64,000 nt of DNA from Streptomyces sp. GSL17-111 (lineage in GTDB: Bacteria > Actinomycetota > Actinomycetes > Streptomycetales > Streptomycetaceae), in assembly GCF_037911585.1 (NCBI RefSeq), contig NZ_JBAJNS010000001.1, positions 2,479,001-2,543,000 on the forward strand, read 5' to 3'. A program made the translations under genes and the position numbers. The notes below the pieces were generated by a model. The model was not told the origin of the DNA. It ran no database searches and saw only the letters and a list, made by a program, of their open reading frames with translations. Below are positions 45,138 to 54,133 of this stretch, one piece after another; within the stretch, counting starts at the first letter, position 1; every line of letters begins with the position of its first letter.

Positions 45138-47120
45138 GTGCACAACTCCTCGCCACCGCACTCCTCCCCGGCGGCGACCGCGCCCGACCGCCGCCGAGGG
45201 CGCCGTCCCGGCCCCCGGGCCCCGCTCGCCCTGGCCCTGCCCGCGCTCGTCGCCGTGGCGTTCCTGCTGCTGCCGCTGCTTGGCATCCTCGCCCGCACCG
45301 AGTGGGCCGAGCTGGGCGACCACCTCACCCGGCCCGGCACCGTCGACGCCGTGCGGCTGTCGCTGCTGGTGTCCGGCTGGGCCCTCGCGCTCTCCCTGCT
45401 GCTCGGGGTGCCCCTGGCGTGGGTGCTGGCACGCGTCCCCTTCCCCGGCAAGGCGTTCGTCCGGTCCCTGGTCCTGCTGCCGATGGTGCTGCCGCCCACG
45501 GTGGCCGGCGTCGCGCTGCTGCTCGGCCTCGGCCGGCGCGGGCTGCTCGGGCCCTGGCTGGAGGACACCTTCGGGCTCACACTGCCCTTCCACACCACCG
45601 GGGCCGTCGTCGCGGCGACGTTCGTCTCGATGCCGTTCCTGGTGATCAGCCTCGAAGGGGCGTTCGCCGGGCTGCGCCCCCGCTACGAGGAGACGGCCGC
45701 CTCCCTGGGCGCCTCCCCGCTGCGGGTGTTCGCCACCGTGACCCTGCCCATGGTGGCCCCCGGCCTCGCCGCCGGAGCCGCCCTGACGTGGGCCCGCGCG
45801 CTGGGCGAGTTCGGCGCCACCATCACCTTCGCGGGCAACCTGCCCGGCGTCACCCGCACCCTCCCGCTGGAGGTGTACCTGCTGCTCCAGGAGGAGCCGC
45901 AGGCCGCGACGTCCGTGTCCCTGCTGCTCCTCGCCGTCGCGATGACCGTGCTCGTCGCCCTGCGCGGCCGGTGGACGGCCGCCGGTACGGAGCCCGCGCG
46001 GCGCCGGGCCGCCGTCCTCGAACCCGAGCCCCGGCCACCGCAGCCCCCGGACACCCCGCCGAAGCCCCCCACCGCGCCCGGCGAACGGTGGGCCCTGCAC
46101 GCCGACGTCACCGGGTTCACCCGGCTCGTCCTGGACGCCGAACCCGGCACGACCATCGCCGTCGTCGGGCCCAACGGCGCGGGGAAGACGACGCTGCTGC
46201 GCGCCCTCCTCGGCCTCACCCCCCGCGCCCACGCCCACCTCACACTCGGCGGGACCGACGTCACCGACCGGCCCCCGCACCGACGCGGCGTCGCCTGGGT
46301 GCCGCAGGACGGCGCCCTCTTCCCGCACCTCTCCGCCCTGGCCAACACCGCCTACGGGCTGCGGGCGCACGGGGCGGGCCGCGCCGAGGCGCGCCGCACC
46401 GCCCGCGTCTGGCTGGAGCGGCTCGACGTCGGCCACCTCGCCCACCGCAGGCCCGCCCAGCTCTCCGGCGGGCAGGCCGGACGCGTCGCGCTGGCCCGCG
46501 CGCTCGCCGCCCGTCCCCGGCTCCTGCTGCTCGACGAGCCCCTCGCCGCGCTCGACCAGACCACCCGCGCCCACGTACGGCACCTGCTCCGCACCCACCT
46601 GAGCGGCTTCGGCGGGGTGTGTCTGATGGTCACGCACGACCCCGTCGAGGCCGTCTCCCTGGCCGACCGGGTCCTGGTCCTGGACGAGGGGCGGGCCCTC
46701 CAGGACGCGCCGCCCGCCGAGGTCGGCCGCCACCCGCGCTCGCCGTGGGTCGCGCGGATGCTCGGCCGCAACGCCTGGCCCGGCACCGGCACACCGGACG
46801 GGCTCGCCCTCGACGACGGCGGACACCTCGTCGTCGCCGAACCCGTCGCCCCCGGCACCGAGGCGCTCGCGATCATCCCGCCCGAGGCGGTGTCCGTGCA
46901 CCGCGCCCGGCCGGGCGGCAGCCCGCGCAACGTGTGGCCCGGAACCGTCCGCGAGATCACCGCGCTCGGCAGCCGGCTCCGCGTCCTGGTCACCTCGGAC
47001 GCGGCGCCCGACCTCGTCGCGGAGATCACCCCCGAGGCGGCGGCCGACCTGGGCCTGGCCGAGGGCTGCGCGGTGTGGACGAGCGTCAAGGCCACCGAGA
47101 CGACCCTCGTCCCCCGCTGA
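45138..47120 (+). CDS. modBC: ModB-ModC fusion: molybdate ABC permease and ATPase in one chain
   Basis: A 660-residue protein from GTG 45138. Residues about 30-280 are a five-helix ModB permease with the EAA loop ETAASLGASPLRVFATVTLP. After a Pro-rich linker, residues about 315-530 are the ModC ATPase with Walker A VGPNGAGKTT, signature LSGGQAGRVALARAL, Walker B LLLLDEPLAALD and switch His (MVTHDPVEAVSLAD). A C-terminal TOBE domain follows (about 590-655). Fusion keeps permease and ATPase at 1:1. Confidence 0.93.
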   Translation: MHNSSPPHSSPAATAPDRRRGRRPGPRAPLALALPALVAVAFLLLPLLGILARTEWAELGDHLTRPGTVDAVRLSLLVSGWALALSLLLGVPLAWVLARVPFPGKAFVRSLVLLPMVLPPTVAGVALLLGLGRRGLLGPWLEDTFGLTLPFHTTGAVVAATFVSMPFLVISLEGAFAGLRPRYEETAASLGASPLRVFATVTLPMVAPGLAAGAALTWARALGEFGATITFAGNLPGVTRTLPLEVYLLLQEEPQAATSVSLLLLAVAMTVLVALRGRWTAAGTEPARRRAAVLEPEPRPPQPPDTPPKPPTAPGERWALHADVTGFTRLVLDAEPGTTIAVVGPNGAGKTTLLRALLGLTPRAHAHLTLGGTDVTDRPPHRRGVAWVPQDGALFPHLSALANTAYGLRAHGAGRAEARRTARVWLERLDVGHLAHRRPAQLSGGQAGRVALARALAARPRLLLLDEPLAALDQTTRAHVRHLLRTHLSGFGGVCLMVTHDPVEAVSLADRVLVLDEGRALQDAPPAEVGRHPRSPWVARMLGRNAWPGTGTPDGLALDDGGHLVVAEPVAPGTEALAIIPPEAVSVHRARPGGSPRNVWPGTVREITALGSRLRVLVTSDAAPDLVAEITPEAAADLGLAEGCAVWTSVKATETTLVPR

Positions 47121-47230
47121 CGCCCGCCCCGGACGCCCGGACGCCCCCGACTCCCGCGGCGGAACGGGCGTTAGCCTGCGGGGAGAGGGACGCGACCGGT
47201 CGGGGAGACCGGCACGAGAGAGGACCGCGC

Positions 47231-47989
47231 ATGAGTGGGCGAACCGCCGTCGTCACCGGGGCCAGCAGCGGGATCGGCGCGGCGACCGCGCGCCGGCTGG
47301 CGGAGGCCGGGTACCGGGTCGTGCTGACCGCCCGCCGCGCCGAGCGGATCGAGGCGCTCGCGAAGGAGCTGACGGACACCGGGCTGACCGCCGAGGCGCA
47401 CCCGCTGGACGTCACCGACCGGACGGCCGTCGACGCCTTCGCCGCCTCGCTCGGCGGCGTGGACGTGCTGGTCAACAACGCGGGCGGCGCGCTCGGCACC
47501 GACACCGTGGCCGAGGGCGACCCGGCCGACTGGCGGACCATGTACGAGGTCAACGTCCTCGGCGTCCTGCACATGACCCAGGCCCTGCTCCCGGCGCTGC
47601 GGAACGCACAGGACGGCGGCACGGTGGTGGTCGTCTCCTCCACCGCCGGATTCGCGGTGTACGAGGGCGGGGGCGGCTACGCGGCCGCCAAGTACGGCGC
47701 GCACGCGCTGACGGAGACGCTGCGCCTCGAACTGTGCGGCGAGCCGGTGCGCGTCATCGAGATCGCACCCGGCATGGTCCGCACCGACGAGTTCGCCCTG
47801 ACCCGCTTCCGGGGGGACGCCGACCGCGCGGCGGCCGTCTACGCGGGCGTGCCCGAACCGCTGAGCGCGGAGGACGTCGCCGACACGATCGGCTGGGCCG
47901 TCACCCGGCCGCCGCACGTCAACGTGGACCTGCTCGTCGTGCGGCCGCGCGCCCAGGCGTCCAACCGCAAGGTGCACCGCGAGGGCTGA
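47231..47989 (+). CDS. Short-chain dehydrogenase/reductase (YdfG-like)
   Basis: A 252-residue classical SDR: cofactor loop TGASSGIGAAT, NNAG, catalytic Ser in VVVSSTAGF, and Tyr-x3-Lys in GGGGYAAAKYGAHAL. The Arg residues after the first strand (TARRAERIE) favour NADP. The C-terminus (NVDLLVVRPRAQASN) matches NADP-dependent hydroxy-acid or serine dehydrogenase-like SDRs. The natural substrate is unknown. Confidence 0.9.
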   Translation: MSGRTAVVTGASSGIGAATARRLAEAGYRVVLTARRAERIEALAKELTDTGLTAEAHPLDVTDRTAVDAFAASLGGVDVLVNNAGGALGTDTVAEGDPADWRTMYEVNVLGVLHMTQALLPALRNAQDGGTVVVVSSTAGFAVYEGGGGYAAAKYGAHALTETLRLELCGEPVRVIEIAPGMVRTDEFALTRFRGDADRAAAVYAGVPEPLSAEDVADTIGWAVTRPPHVNVDLLVVRPRAQASNRKVHREG

Positions 47990-48042
47990 CGGCGCGAGGC
48001 CGCGCCCCGTGTGCGGCCTGGCTTCGGCTCATCCGTCGCTCG

Positions 48043-48061
48043 GCGCCGCCGTGGGCGGCGC
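48043..48061 (+). terminator. Hairpin after the SDR gene
   Basis: GCGCCGCC (48043-48050) pairs perfectly with 48054-48061 around GTG, 54 bp after the SDR stop. Probable terminator; it also separates the SDR from the homing endonuclease insert. Confidence 0.55.
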
Positions 48062-48157
48062 GCATATCGGCGCGTCACCCCTTCACGCGCCCGCCATCAG
48101 AGTGAATACATCGAACGACTATCGAAAAGTCGATCCCCAGTATCAACACTGGGAGCC

Positions 48158-49030
48158 ATGGAGTTCATGAATCTCGAAGTCGCGGAGTACGCCTACATGT
48201 TCGGCTTCATCCAGATGGACGGGCACATGGCGCGTACCTCGCCCTTCAAAGGACGGCTTTCGGTCGAGCTCAGCCACCACGACAGGTGCATTCTTGAGGC
48301 GTTCCAGCGCCTCACGCCGTATCCGAGCACGATCCGCGAGCGCACGCGTACCACCAACTTCGCCGACGCGTACAGGTCCGTCTTGTGGACCCTGTGCGCC
48401 TACGAGGCGCGTAGCCGTTTGGAGGACCTCGGCCTTCCATACGGCGCCAAGTCGTCGATCGTCAAACCGCCCTGCGTGCCCTTCTCAGAGCCCGATTACC
48501 TGCGCGGTCTCGTGGATGCGGACGGTTCCCTCGGCTACACCGCAGCGGGGCTCCCCTTCCTTTCTCTCACCTCGGCCAGCGAGGCGGTCATCAACTTCCT
48601 GTGCCATTACGCATCGTCGCTCACCGGAGCGCATCGAACGCCACGTCGTAACGCCAGGGACGACATCTTTAATGTCGTGTACACGAATGAAACGGCAGTG
48701 GCACTGATGCAGAGCCTCTACTACGACGGCTGTCTGGGGCTTGAGCGAAAGAAGGCAGCGGCCATGAAGGCTCGCCGTTGGGTCAGGCCTCCGGGCATGC
48801 GGCCACCGCAGCTCGGACGGCGCAACTGGACCTCCCAGGAGGACCACATCCTTGCGAACAGCCGCGACCTCGAAACGGCCGCTCAGCGACTCGGGCGGTC
48901 AGTGCAGGCCTGCAAAATGCGACGGTGGCGGATTGCGAGCAACCGCGCGGGCAGCTGGGCGCAACGGAATGCCCACGCTGCCCCAGCGGTCGACACGTCC
49001 GGCGAGACCACCGTCGCACGCCCTACGTGA
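48158..49030 (+). CDS. Free-standing LAGLIDADG homing endonuclease
   Basis: 290 residues from ATG 48158; a second ATG at 48167 (MNLEVAEYAY) is also possible. Two LAGLIDADG helices are present, YAYMFGFIQMDGHM and YLRGLVDADGSLGY, each with its catalytic Asp, so the protein should act as a monomer. A C-terminal Myb/SANT-like segment (RRNWTSQEDHILANSRDLETA, then RLGRSVQACKMRRW) probably adds DNA binding. Composition is less GC-biased than its neighbours. No intron or intein splice context is evident; the genes on either side are complete. A small hairpin (CCCAGT/ACTGGG, 48136-48153) sits just before the start. Confidence 0.88.
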   Translation: MEFMNLEVAEYAYMFGFIQMDGHMARTSPFKGRLSVELSHHDRCILEAFQRLTPYPSTIRERTRTTNFADAYRSVLWTLCAYEARSRLEDLGLPYGAKSSIVKPPCVPFSEPDYLRGLVDADGSLGYTAAGLPFLSLTSASEAVINFLCHYASSLTGAHRTPRRNARDDIFNVVYTNETAVALMQSLYYDGCLGLERKKAAAMKARRWVRPPGMRPPQLGRRNWTSQEDHILANSRDLETAAQRLGRSVQACKMRRWRIASNRAGSWAQRNAHAAPAVDTSGETTVARPT

Positions 49031-49117
49031 CGATTCTCAACCCACCGCAGAATCCGGACAAAGCACGGCAAAGAACCCGGTATTCCGGGCGTCGGCGCGT
49101 GGGTTGCTGTAGACATT

Positions 49118-49148
49118 GTGTTCTGCCGCCCCATCGGGGCGGCAACAC
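49118..49148 (+). repeat. Hairpin between homing endonuclease and lipoprotein genes
   Basis: TGCCGCCCC (49124-49132) pairs with 49136-49144 around ATC, and GTGT/ACAC extends the stem after a two-base bulge. It may terminate the endonuclease transcript, or mark the right edge of the inserted segment. Confidence 0.5.
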
Positions 49149-49186
49149 GTTTTCGAGTTCGACGAGGCGAACGCAGGGAGGCCGAC

Positions 49187-50113
49187 GTGCGGCGCAGGAC
49201 GTACCGGGGCGGCTCCGCAGCCCTCGTGGCGCTGACCGTGGCCCTGACGGGCTGCACGGCCGACGCCGGGGAGAGCGGGGGCACGACGGACGGCAAGTCG
49301 GGCTCGTCCGACGCCTCGGAGACGTCCGTGGAGCCCGGCCGCTACCGCACCCTTCCGGAGCCCTGCGGGTCGGTCGACCGGGAGAGCCTGCGCGCGGCAC
49401 TGTTCCCCGCAGACGCGGGCCGGGGGGCCGACGACGCGACGCTGGAGGGCGAGGCGGCCGTCACGTTCGACACCGACCGCCGCGTCGGCTGCACGTGGAA
49501 GAGCGCGACCTCCCTCGGCAGTCACCATCTCACCCTGGACTTCGAGCGCGTCGTCTCCTACGACCCCGAGGTCAGCGACGACGACCGGGCCGTCGAGCTG
49601 TTCGACCAGCGGGCGACGGAGGCGGACATCCCCGCCACCGCCCCGCCCACCGACGAGCCGTCCGACCCCGCCGAATCCGACGGCGGCTCGGAGGAACCCT
49701 CCGACGGCGGCTCGGACGAACCGTCGGGCGCGGCCTCCGACGCGCCCGGGGACGACGCGTCCCGGGAGCCGTCCGGGGCGGAGGAGGAGACCGACCCCGC
49801 CTCGGCCCCCGGCGGCACCCCGCCGGCGGGCCCCGGCCCGGACGGTGAGCCGGGTTCCGAGGCCCCCGATCCGGCCCTCGCCCCGCGTCCCCTGGAGGGC
49901 GTCGGCGAAGCGGCCTACCTCGACGACGAGCTGGTCACCGCCGACGCCGGCGTCCACCGCGACATCACGCTGGTCTTCCGCAAGGGCAACGTGATCGTCA
50001 CCGTCCAGTACAACCAGTGGTCCACCGACAAGCGCCGCCTGCCCGACAGCGAGGAGCTGCAGCAGCAGGCCGGCCGCCTGGCGCAGCAGATCGCCGAGCG
50101 GCTCGACAGTTGA
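49187..50113 (+). CDS. DUF3558-like lipoprotein with Ser/Pro/Glu linker
   Basis: 308 residues from GTG 49187, behind GGGAGG. Signal peptide with lipobox ALTGC. Two folded parts, PEPCGSVDRESLRAALFP...CTWKSATSL and LEGVGEAAYLDDELV...VIVTVQYNQWS, are separated by about 80 residues of Asp/Ser/Pro/Glu repeats. The pattern of PxxC...CxW and GxGxxA resembles DUF3558 cell-surface lipoproteins. Paired with the similar gene that follows. Confidence 0.8.
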   Translation: MRRRTYRGGSAALVALTVALTGCTADAGESGGTTDGKSGSSDASETSVEPGRYRTLPEPCGSVDRESLRAALFPADAGRGADDATLEGEAAVTFDTDRRVGCTWKSATSLGSHHLTLDFERVVSYDPEVSDDDRAVELFDQRATEADIPATAPPTDEPSDPAESDGGSEEPSDGGSDEPSGAASDAPGDDASREPSGAEEETDPASAPGGTPPAGPGPDGEPGSEAPDPALAPRPLEGVGEAAYLDDELVTADAGVHRDITLVFRKGNVIVTVQYNQWSTDKRRLPDSEELQQQAGRLAQQIAERLDS

Positions 50114-50138
50114 CCCGAGACCGGGAAGCGAATCCACC

Positions 50139-50825
50139 ATGTTCCACAGCAACCTGACCGTCCGCCGCGCACTCGCCCTGGTGGCCGTGCCCGCCCTGCT
50201 CGTCACCGGCTGCCTGGGGGGTGGCGACGACGACGCCAAGGCGCCCGCCGAGAAGCCGTCCGCCGAGGCCGAGAAGGCCCCGGAGCCGGAGCCGGTGAAG
50301 TTCTCCGAACTGCCGGACGCCTGCAAGACGGTGCCGGGGAAGACGATCGACGACATCGTCCCCGAGGCGGAGAACGAGAAGGGCAAGAACCTCAAGAGCA
50401 AGGACACCGACAGCTACACGAGCTGCCTGTGGTCCGGGCTGGACGAGTACGACTACCGCTCGCTGTTCGTCTCCCTGCGCCGCTACGACTCGGTGCTCGA
50501 CGTCGGCTCGGGCGACGAACGCGCCGCGCGGTCCGCCGCCTCCGAGGTGGAGAAGATCACCGAGGACAAGGCGAGCAAGAAGGTCGAGGCGAAGACCCTC
50601 AAGGACCTCGGCGACGAGGCCACCACCATCGGCTTCGACACCGAGGAGAAGGGCGACGACGGCGGCGACTACCGCAACCAGCGCGTCGTGGCCCGCACCG
50701 CGAACGTCGTGGTCGTCGTGGACTACTCCGGCGCCGGCTTCGAGGACGCCGACACCCCGAAGGCCGACGAGATCCGCAAGGGCGCGGAGAAGGCCGCCGA
50801 GCAGGTCGTCGCCGCCGTCAAGTAG
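50139..50825 (+). CDS. DUF3558-like lipoprotein
   Basis: A 228-residue lipoprotein (lipobox LLVTGC) with SELPDACKTVPGKTIDDIVP, SYTSCLWSGLDE and LGDEATTIGF, the same two-cysteine layout as the preceding gene, and a Lys/Glu-rich linker. 25 bp separate the two genes, which appear to form an operon with each other. Function of the family is unknown. Confidence 0.85.
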   Translation: MFHSNLTVRRALALVAVPALLVTGCLGGGDDDAKAPAEKPSAEAEKAPEPEPVKFSELPDACKTVPGKTIDDIVPEAENEKGKNLKSKDTDSYTSCLWSGLDEYDYRSLFVSLRRYDSVLDVGSGDERAARSAASEVEKITEDKASKKVEAKTLKDLGDEATTIGFDTEEKGDDGGDYRNQRVVARTANVVVVVDYSGAGFEDADTPKADEIRKGAEKAAEQVVAAVK

Positions 50826-50921
50826 GCGCGGAACCGCACGTTCCCCTCCCGCCGGACATGACCTTGACAACGTGTGTCAGGCTGGGCGCCGCTCAGGTGT
50901 CCGAGCGGGAGGAGAACGCGG

Positions 50922-52157
50922 GTGTCCGCGACGCAGCTCAGCCGAACCCACCGCGTCCTCATCGGGGTCGTCCTGGTCGGCGCCCTGGTCATCGCCGCGA
51001 TCGGCTTCGCCGGGTCGTACGCGGCCGTGCGCGACCTCGCCGAACGCAAGGGCTTCGGCTCCTTCGCCCCCTTCTTCCCCATCGGCATCGACGCCGGCAT
51101 CGTCGTCCTCCTCGCGCTGGACCTCCTGCTGACGTGGCTGCGCATCGGCTTCCCCCTGCTGCGCCAGACGGCCTGGCTGCTGACGGCCGCCACCATCGCC
51201 TTCAACGGCGCCGCCGCCTGGCCCGACCCGCTGGGGGTCGGCATGCACGCGGTGATCCCGGTGCTGTTCGTCGTCTCCGTGGAGGCGGCTCGGCACGCCA
51301 TCGGCCGCATCGCCGACATCACCGCGGACCGGCACATGGAGGGCGTGCGCGTCTCGCGCTGGCTCCTCGCCTTCCCCTCGACCTTCCGGCTGTGGCGGCG
51401 GATGAAGCTCTGGGAGCTGCGGTCGTACGACGAGGTCATACGGCTGGAGCAGGAGCGGCTGGTGTACCGGACGCGGCTGCGCGCCCGGTACGGCAGGGCC
51501 TGGCGGCGCCGGGCGCCCGTGGAGGACCTCATGCCGCTGAAGCTCGCCCGCTACGGGATACCGCTCAGCCGGTCCGTGGCCGCGCTCGCCGCGACGCCGA
51601 CGCCCTCGGCCGGCGCGTCGCTCACCGAGCCCACGGCTGAGAAGCGGCCCGAGGAGCGGCCCGAGCAGCGGGAGCCCGCCGCCGTTCCGGAGCCGGCCCC
51701 GGAACCGGCCGCGCGGACCGCATCGGCCGCACCCGTGCCCGTCCCGAAGCCCGTGGCCGAGGAACCCGTGGTGGCCACAGCGCCGGAACCCGAGCCCGCG
51801 CCCGCTGCAGAGCCCGTGCCCGCGCCGGAGTCCAAGCCCGTGCCGGAGTACGTGCCCGGGACGCAGGGACGGCGGCCCATCCGACGTCCCCCGGCGCCGC
51901 CCGAGCCGGTCGACGCGCCCGCCGACGAACCGGCCGGGCTCCCGGACGGCGTCCCCGTGGAGGACGTGTACTTCCAGGCCTACCGCGACCTCGCCGCGCG
52001 GGGCGCCCGGCCGACCGCCCGCGATCTGTCCCGGGCGCTGGGTGAGCACTTCGGCGTGACGAACCGGGACGGCGGCCTGCTGAGCGAGGCGTACCTGCGC
52101 CCCTACGTGCGGGAGTGCCGCGAGCGCCTCAACGAGGAGATCGGCGTCGTCGGCTGA
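50922..52157 (+). CDS. DUF2637 membrane protein with long Pro/Glu/Ala linker
   Basis: 411 residues from GTG 50922, behind GGGAGGAG. Four N-terminal membrane helices (VLIGVVLVGALVIAAIGFAGS, FFPIGIDAGIVVLLALDLLLTW and two more) form the DUF2637 domain found in Streptomyces spread proteins and chromosomal paralogues. Then follow a basic cytoplasmic segment, about 120 residues of Pro/Glu/Ala repeats and a C-terminal helical domain (YFQAYRDLAARGARPTARDL onward) that resembles a small DNA-binding or replication-associated fold. Confidence 0.85.
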   Translation: MSATQLSRTHRVLIGVVLVGALVIAAIGFAGSYAAVRDLAERKGFGSFAPFFPIGIDAGIVVLLALDLLLTWLRIGFPLLRQTAWLLTAATIAFNGAAAWPDPLGVGMHAVIPVLFVVSVEAARHAIGRIADITADRHMEGVRVSRWLLAFPSTFRLWRRMKLWELRSYDEVIRLEQERLVYRTRLRARYGRAWRRRAPVEDLMPLKLARYGIPLSRSVAALAATPTPSAGASLTEPTAEKRPEERPEQREPAAVPEPAPEPAARTASAAPVPVPKPVAEEPVVATAPEPEPAPAAEPVPAPESKPVPEYVPGTQGRRPIRRPPAPPEPVDAPADEPAGLPDGVPVEDVYFQAYRDLAARGARPTARDLSRALGEHFGVTNRDGGLLSEAYLRPYVRECRERLNEEIGVVG

Positions 52158-52196
52158 CGCCGATCACCCCGTCAGGCCGTCAGCCCCGTCACTCCC

Positions 52197-53930
52197 TCAC
52201 GCCGACAGGAGCGTGCGGACGCGGTCGGCGCCCACCGCCAGCAGCAGCGTCGGCAGTCGCGGCCCGGTGTCCCGGCCCACCAGCAGCTGGTACAGCAGCG
52301 CGAAGAACGACCGCTGGGCCAGCTTCAGTTCGGGCGTCGGCTTCGCCTCCGGGTCCAGCCCGGCCTGCACCTTGGGCACGCCGTAGACGAGCGTCGTCAG
52401 GCCGTCCAGCGACCAGTGCGTGTCCAGGCCGTCGAGCAGCAGCCGCAGGGCCTCGCGCTGTCCGTCGTCGAGGGAGGCGAGGAGCTCGGTGTCCGGCTCG
52501 GACCGCACGCGGGTGCGCTGGTCGGCGGGGACGTGGGTGGAGATCCAGCGCTCGGCGCGGTCGAGCCGGGGGCGCGTCTGGTCCAGGGAGGTGACGGGGC
52601 GCTCGGGGTCCAGCTCGGAGAGGATGCGCAGCGTCTGGTCGGCCGAGCCCTGGGTGATGTCCACCACCGAGGCCAGCGTCCGGTACGGCAGCGGGCGCGG
52701 GGTGCGGGGCAGTTCAACCGCGGCCGTGCGCACCGAGCGGGCGTGGGCGGCGGCGTCGGCGGGCTGGGCCGTGCCCTCGGCGATCCTGCGCTCCAGCGCG
52801 TCCCACTCGTCGTAGGTGCGCTGGATCTCCTGGTCGAAGGCGACCTTGAAGGACTGGTTCGGCCGCCGGCGCGCGTACAGCCAGCGCAGCAGGGGCGCCT
52901 CCATGATCTCCAGCGCGTCGGACGGCGTCGGCACGCCGCCGCGCGAGCTGGACATCTTGGCCATGCCGCTGATGCCCACGAACGCGTACATCGGGCCGAT
53001 GGGCTGACGTCCGCCGAACACCTCGCGGACGATCTGGCCGCCGACGACGTAGGACGAGCCGGGCGAGGAGTGGTCGACGCCCGAGGGCTCGAAGGTCACG
53101 CCCTCGAAGGCCCAGCGCATCGGCCAGTCGACCTTCCACACGAGCTTGCCGCGGTCGTACTCGCGCAGCAGCACCGTCTCCTTGTGCCCGCAGGTGCACG
53201 TGTAGGTCAGCTCGGTGGTGTCGTCGTCGTAGGAGACGACGGTCGTGAAGTCCTTCTCGCAGTTGGCGCAGTACGGCTTGTACGGGTAGTAGTCCCCGCC
53301 GGTGCCGCTGCCGTCGTCCTCCCCGGCCGCGCCGGAGCCCTCGGCGGCAGCCAGCTCCGCCTCGTCGACGGGCTTCTGCTGCTTGCCGCCGGACTTCTTG
53401 CCGCCCGGCTTCTCCTTCGTGCGGTAGCGGTCGAGCACGGCGTCGATCGTGCCGCGCTCCCGCATCGCGAGGAGGATCTGCTCGCGGTAGACGCCCGAGG
53501 TGTACTGCTGGGTCTGGCTGACGCCGCGGAACTCGACGCCCAGCTCGGCCAGCGCGGTGACCATCGCCGCCTTGAAGTGCTCGGCCCAGTTCGGCTGGGT
53601 GCTGCCGGGCGGCGCCGGGACGGAGGTGAGCGGCTTGCCGATGTGCTCGGACCAGGACGGGTCGATGCCCGCCGGGACCTTGCGGAAGCGGTCGTAGTCG
53701 TCCCAGGAGATGAGGTGCACGCAGTCGTGGCCCCGGCGCCGGATCTCGTCGGCGACCAGGTGCGGGGTCATGACCTCGCGGAGGTTGCCCAGGTGGATCG
53801 GCCCGGAGGGGCTGAGCCCCGAGGCGCAGACGATGGGTTTGCCGGGCGCGTGGCGCTCCGCGTCGGCGATGACCTCGTCCGCGAATCGGGAGACCCAGTC
53901 GGTCTCGGTGCTCTGAGCCACGGTCGGCAC
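52197..53930 (-). CDS. lysS: Class I lysyl-tRNA synthetase
   Basis: A 577-residue class I LysRS: the HIGH-type motif PSGPIHLGNLRE, the KMSSS loop (GISGMAKMSSSRGG) and a zinc-binding insertion (YCANCEKDF...CTCGHKE). A Lys/Gly/Ser-rich low-complexity stretch precedes the zinc part. GTG at 53930 begins VPTVAQSTETDW. Streptomyces commonly carry this archaeal-type enzyme. It is convergent with the DUF2637 gene. Confidence 0.93.
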   Translation of the reverse strand: MPTVAQSTETDWVSRFADEVIADAERHAPGKPIVCASGLSPSGPIHLGNLREVMTPHLVADEIRRRGHDCVHLISWDDYDRFRKVPAGIDPSWSEHIGKPLTSVPAPPGSTQPNWAEHFKAAMVTALAELGVEFRGVSQTQQYTSGVYREQILLAMRERGTIDAVLDRYRTKEKPGGKKSGGKQQKPVDEAELAAAEGSGAAGEDDGSGTGGDYYPYKPYCANCEKDFTTVVSYDDDTTELTYTCTCGHKETVLLREYDRGKLVWKVDWPMRWAFEGVTFEPSGVDHSSPGSSYVVGGQIVREVFGGRQPIGPMYAFVGISGMAKMSSSRGGVPTPSDALEIMEAPLLRWLYARRRPNQSFKVAFDQEIQRTYDEWDALERRIAEGTAQPADAAAHARSVRTAAVELPRTPRPLPYRTLASVVDITQGSADQTLRILSELDPERPVTSLDQTRPRLDRAERWISTHVPADQRTRVRSEPDTELLASLDDGQREALRLLLDGLDTHWSLDGLTTLVYGVPKVQAGLDPEAKPTPELKLAQRSFFALLYQLLVGRDTGPRLPTLLLAVGADRVRTLLSA

Positions 53931-54133
53931 GTCCTTACTTCCCTGGTCGGTTGGTGGGGGTTTCCCGCGTGGGTGGGTGCGGTCATTGTCCCAGACGGGC
54001 GACGCTCCCCCCGACCCCGCACGGCGACGCCCCGGGGCGCGCGGGCCCCCGGTCCGGGGTGGGGCTCCCCCCACTCCGGACCGGGGTGGTGGACGGCTGC
54101 TCCAGCACCGTTCGACCTCCTAGCGTCATCGTC

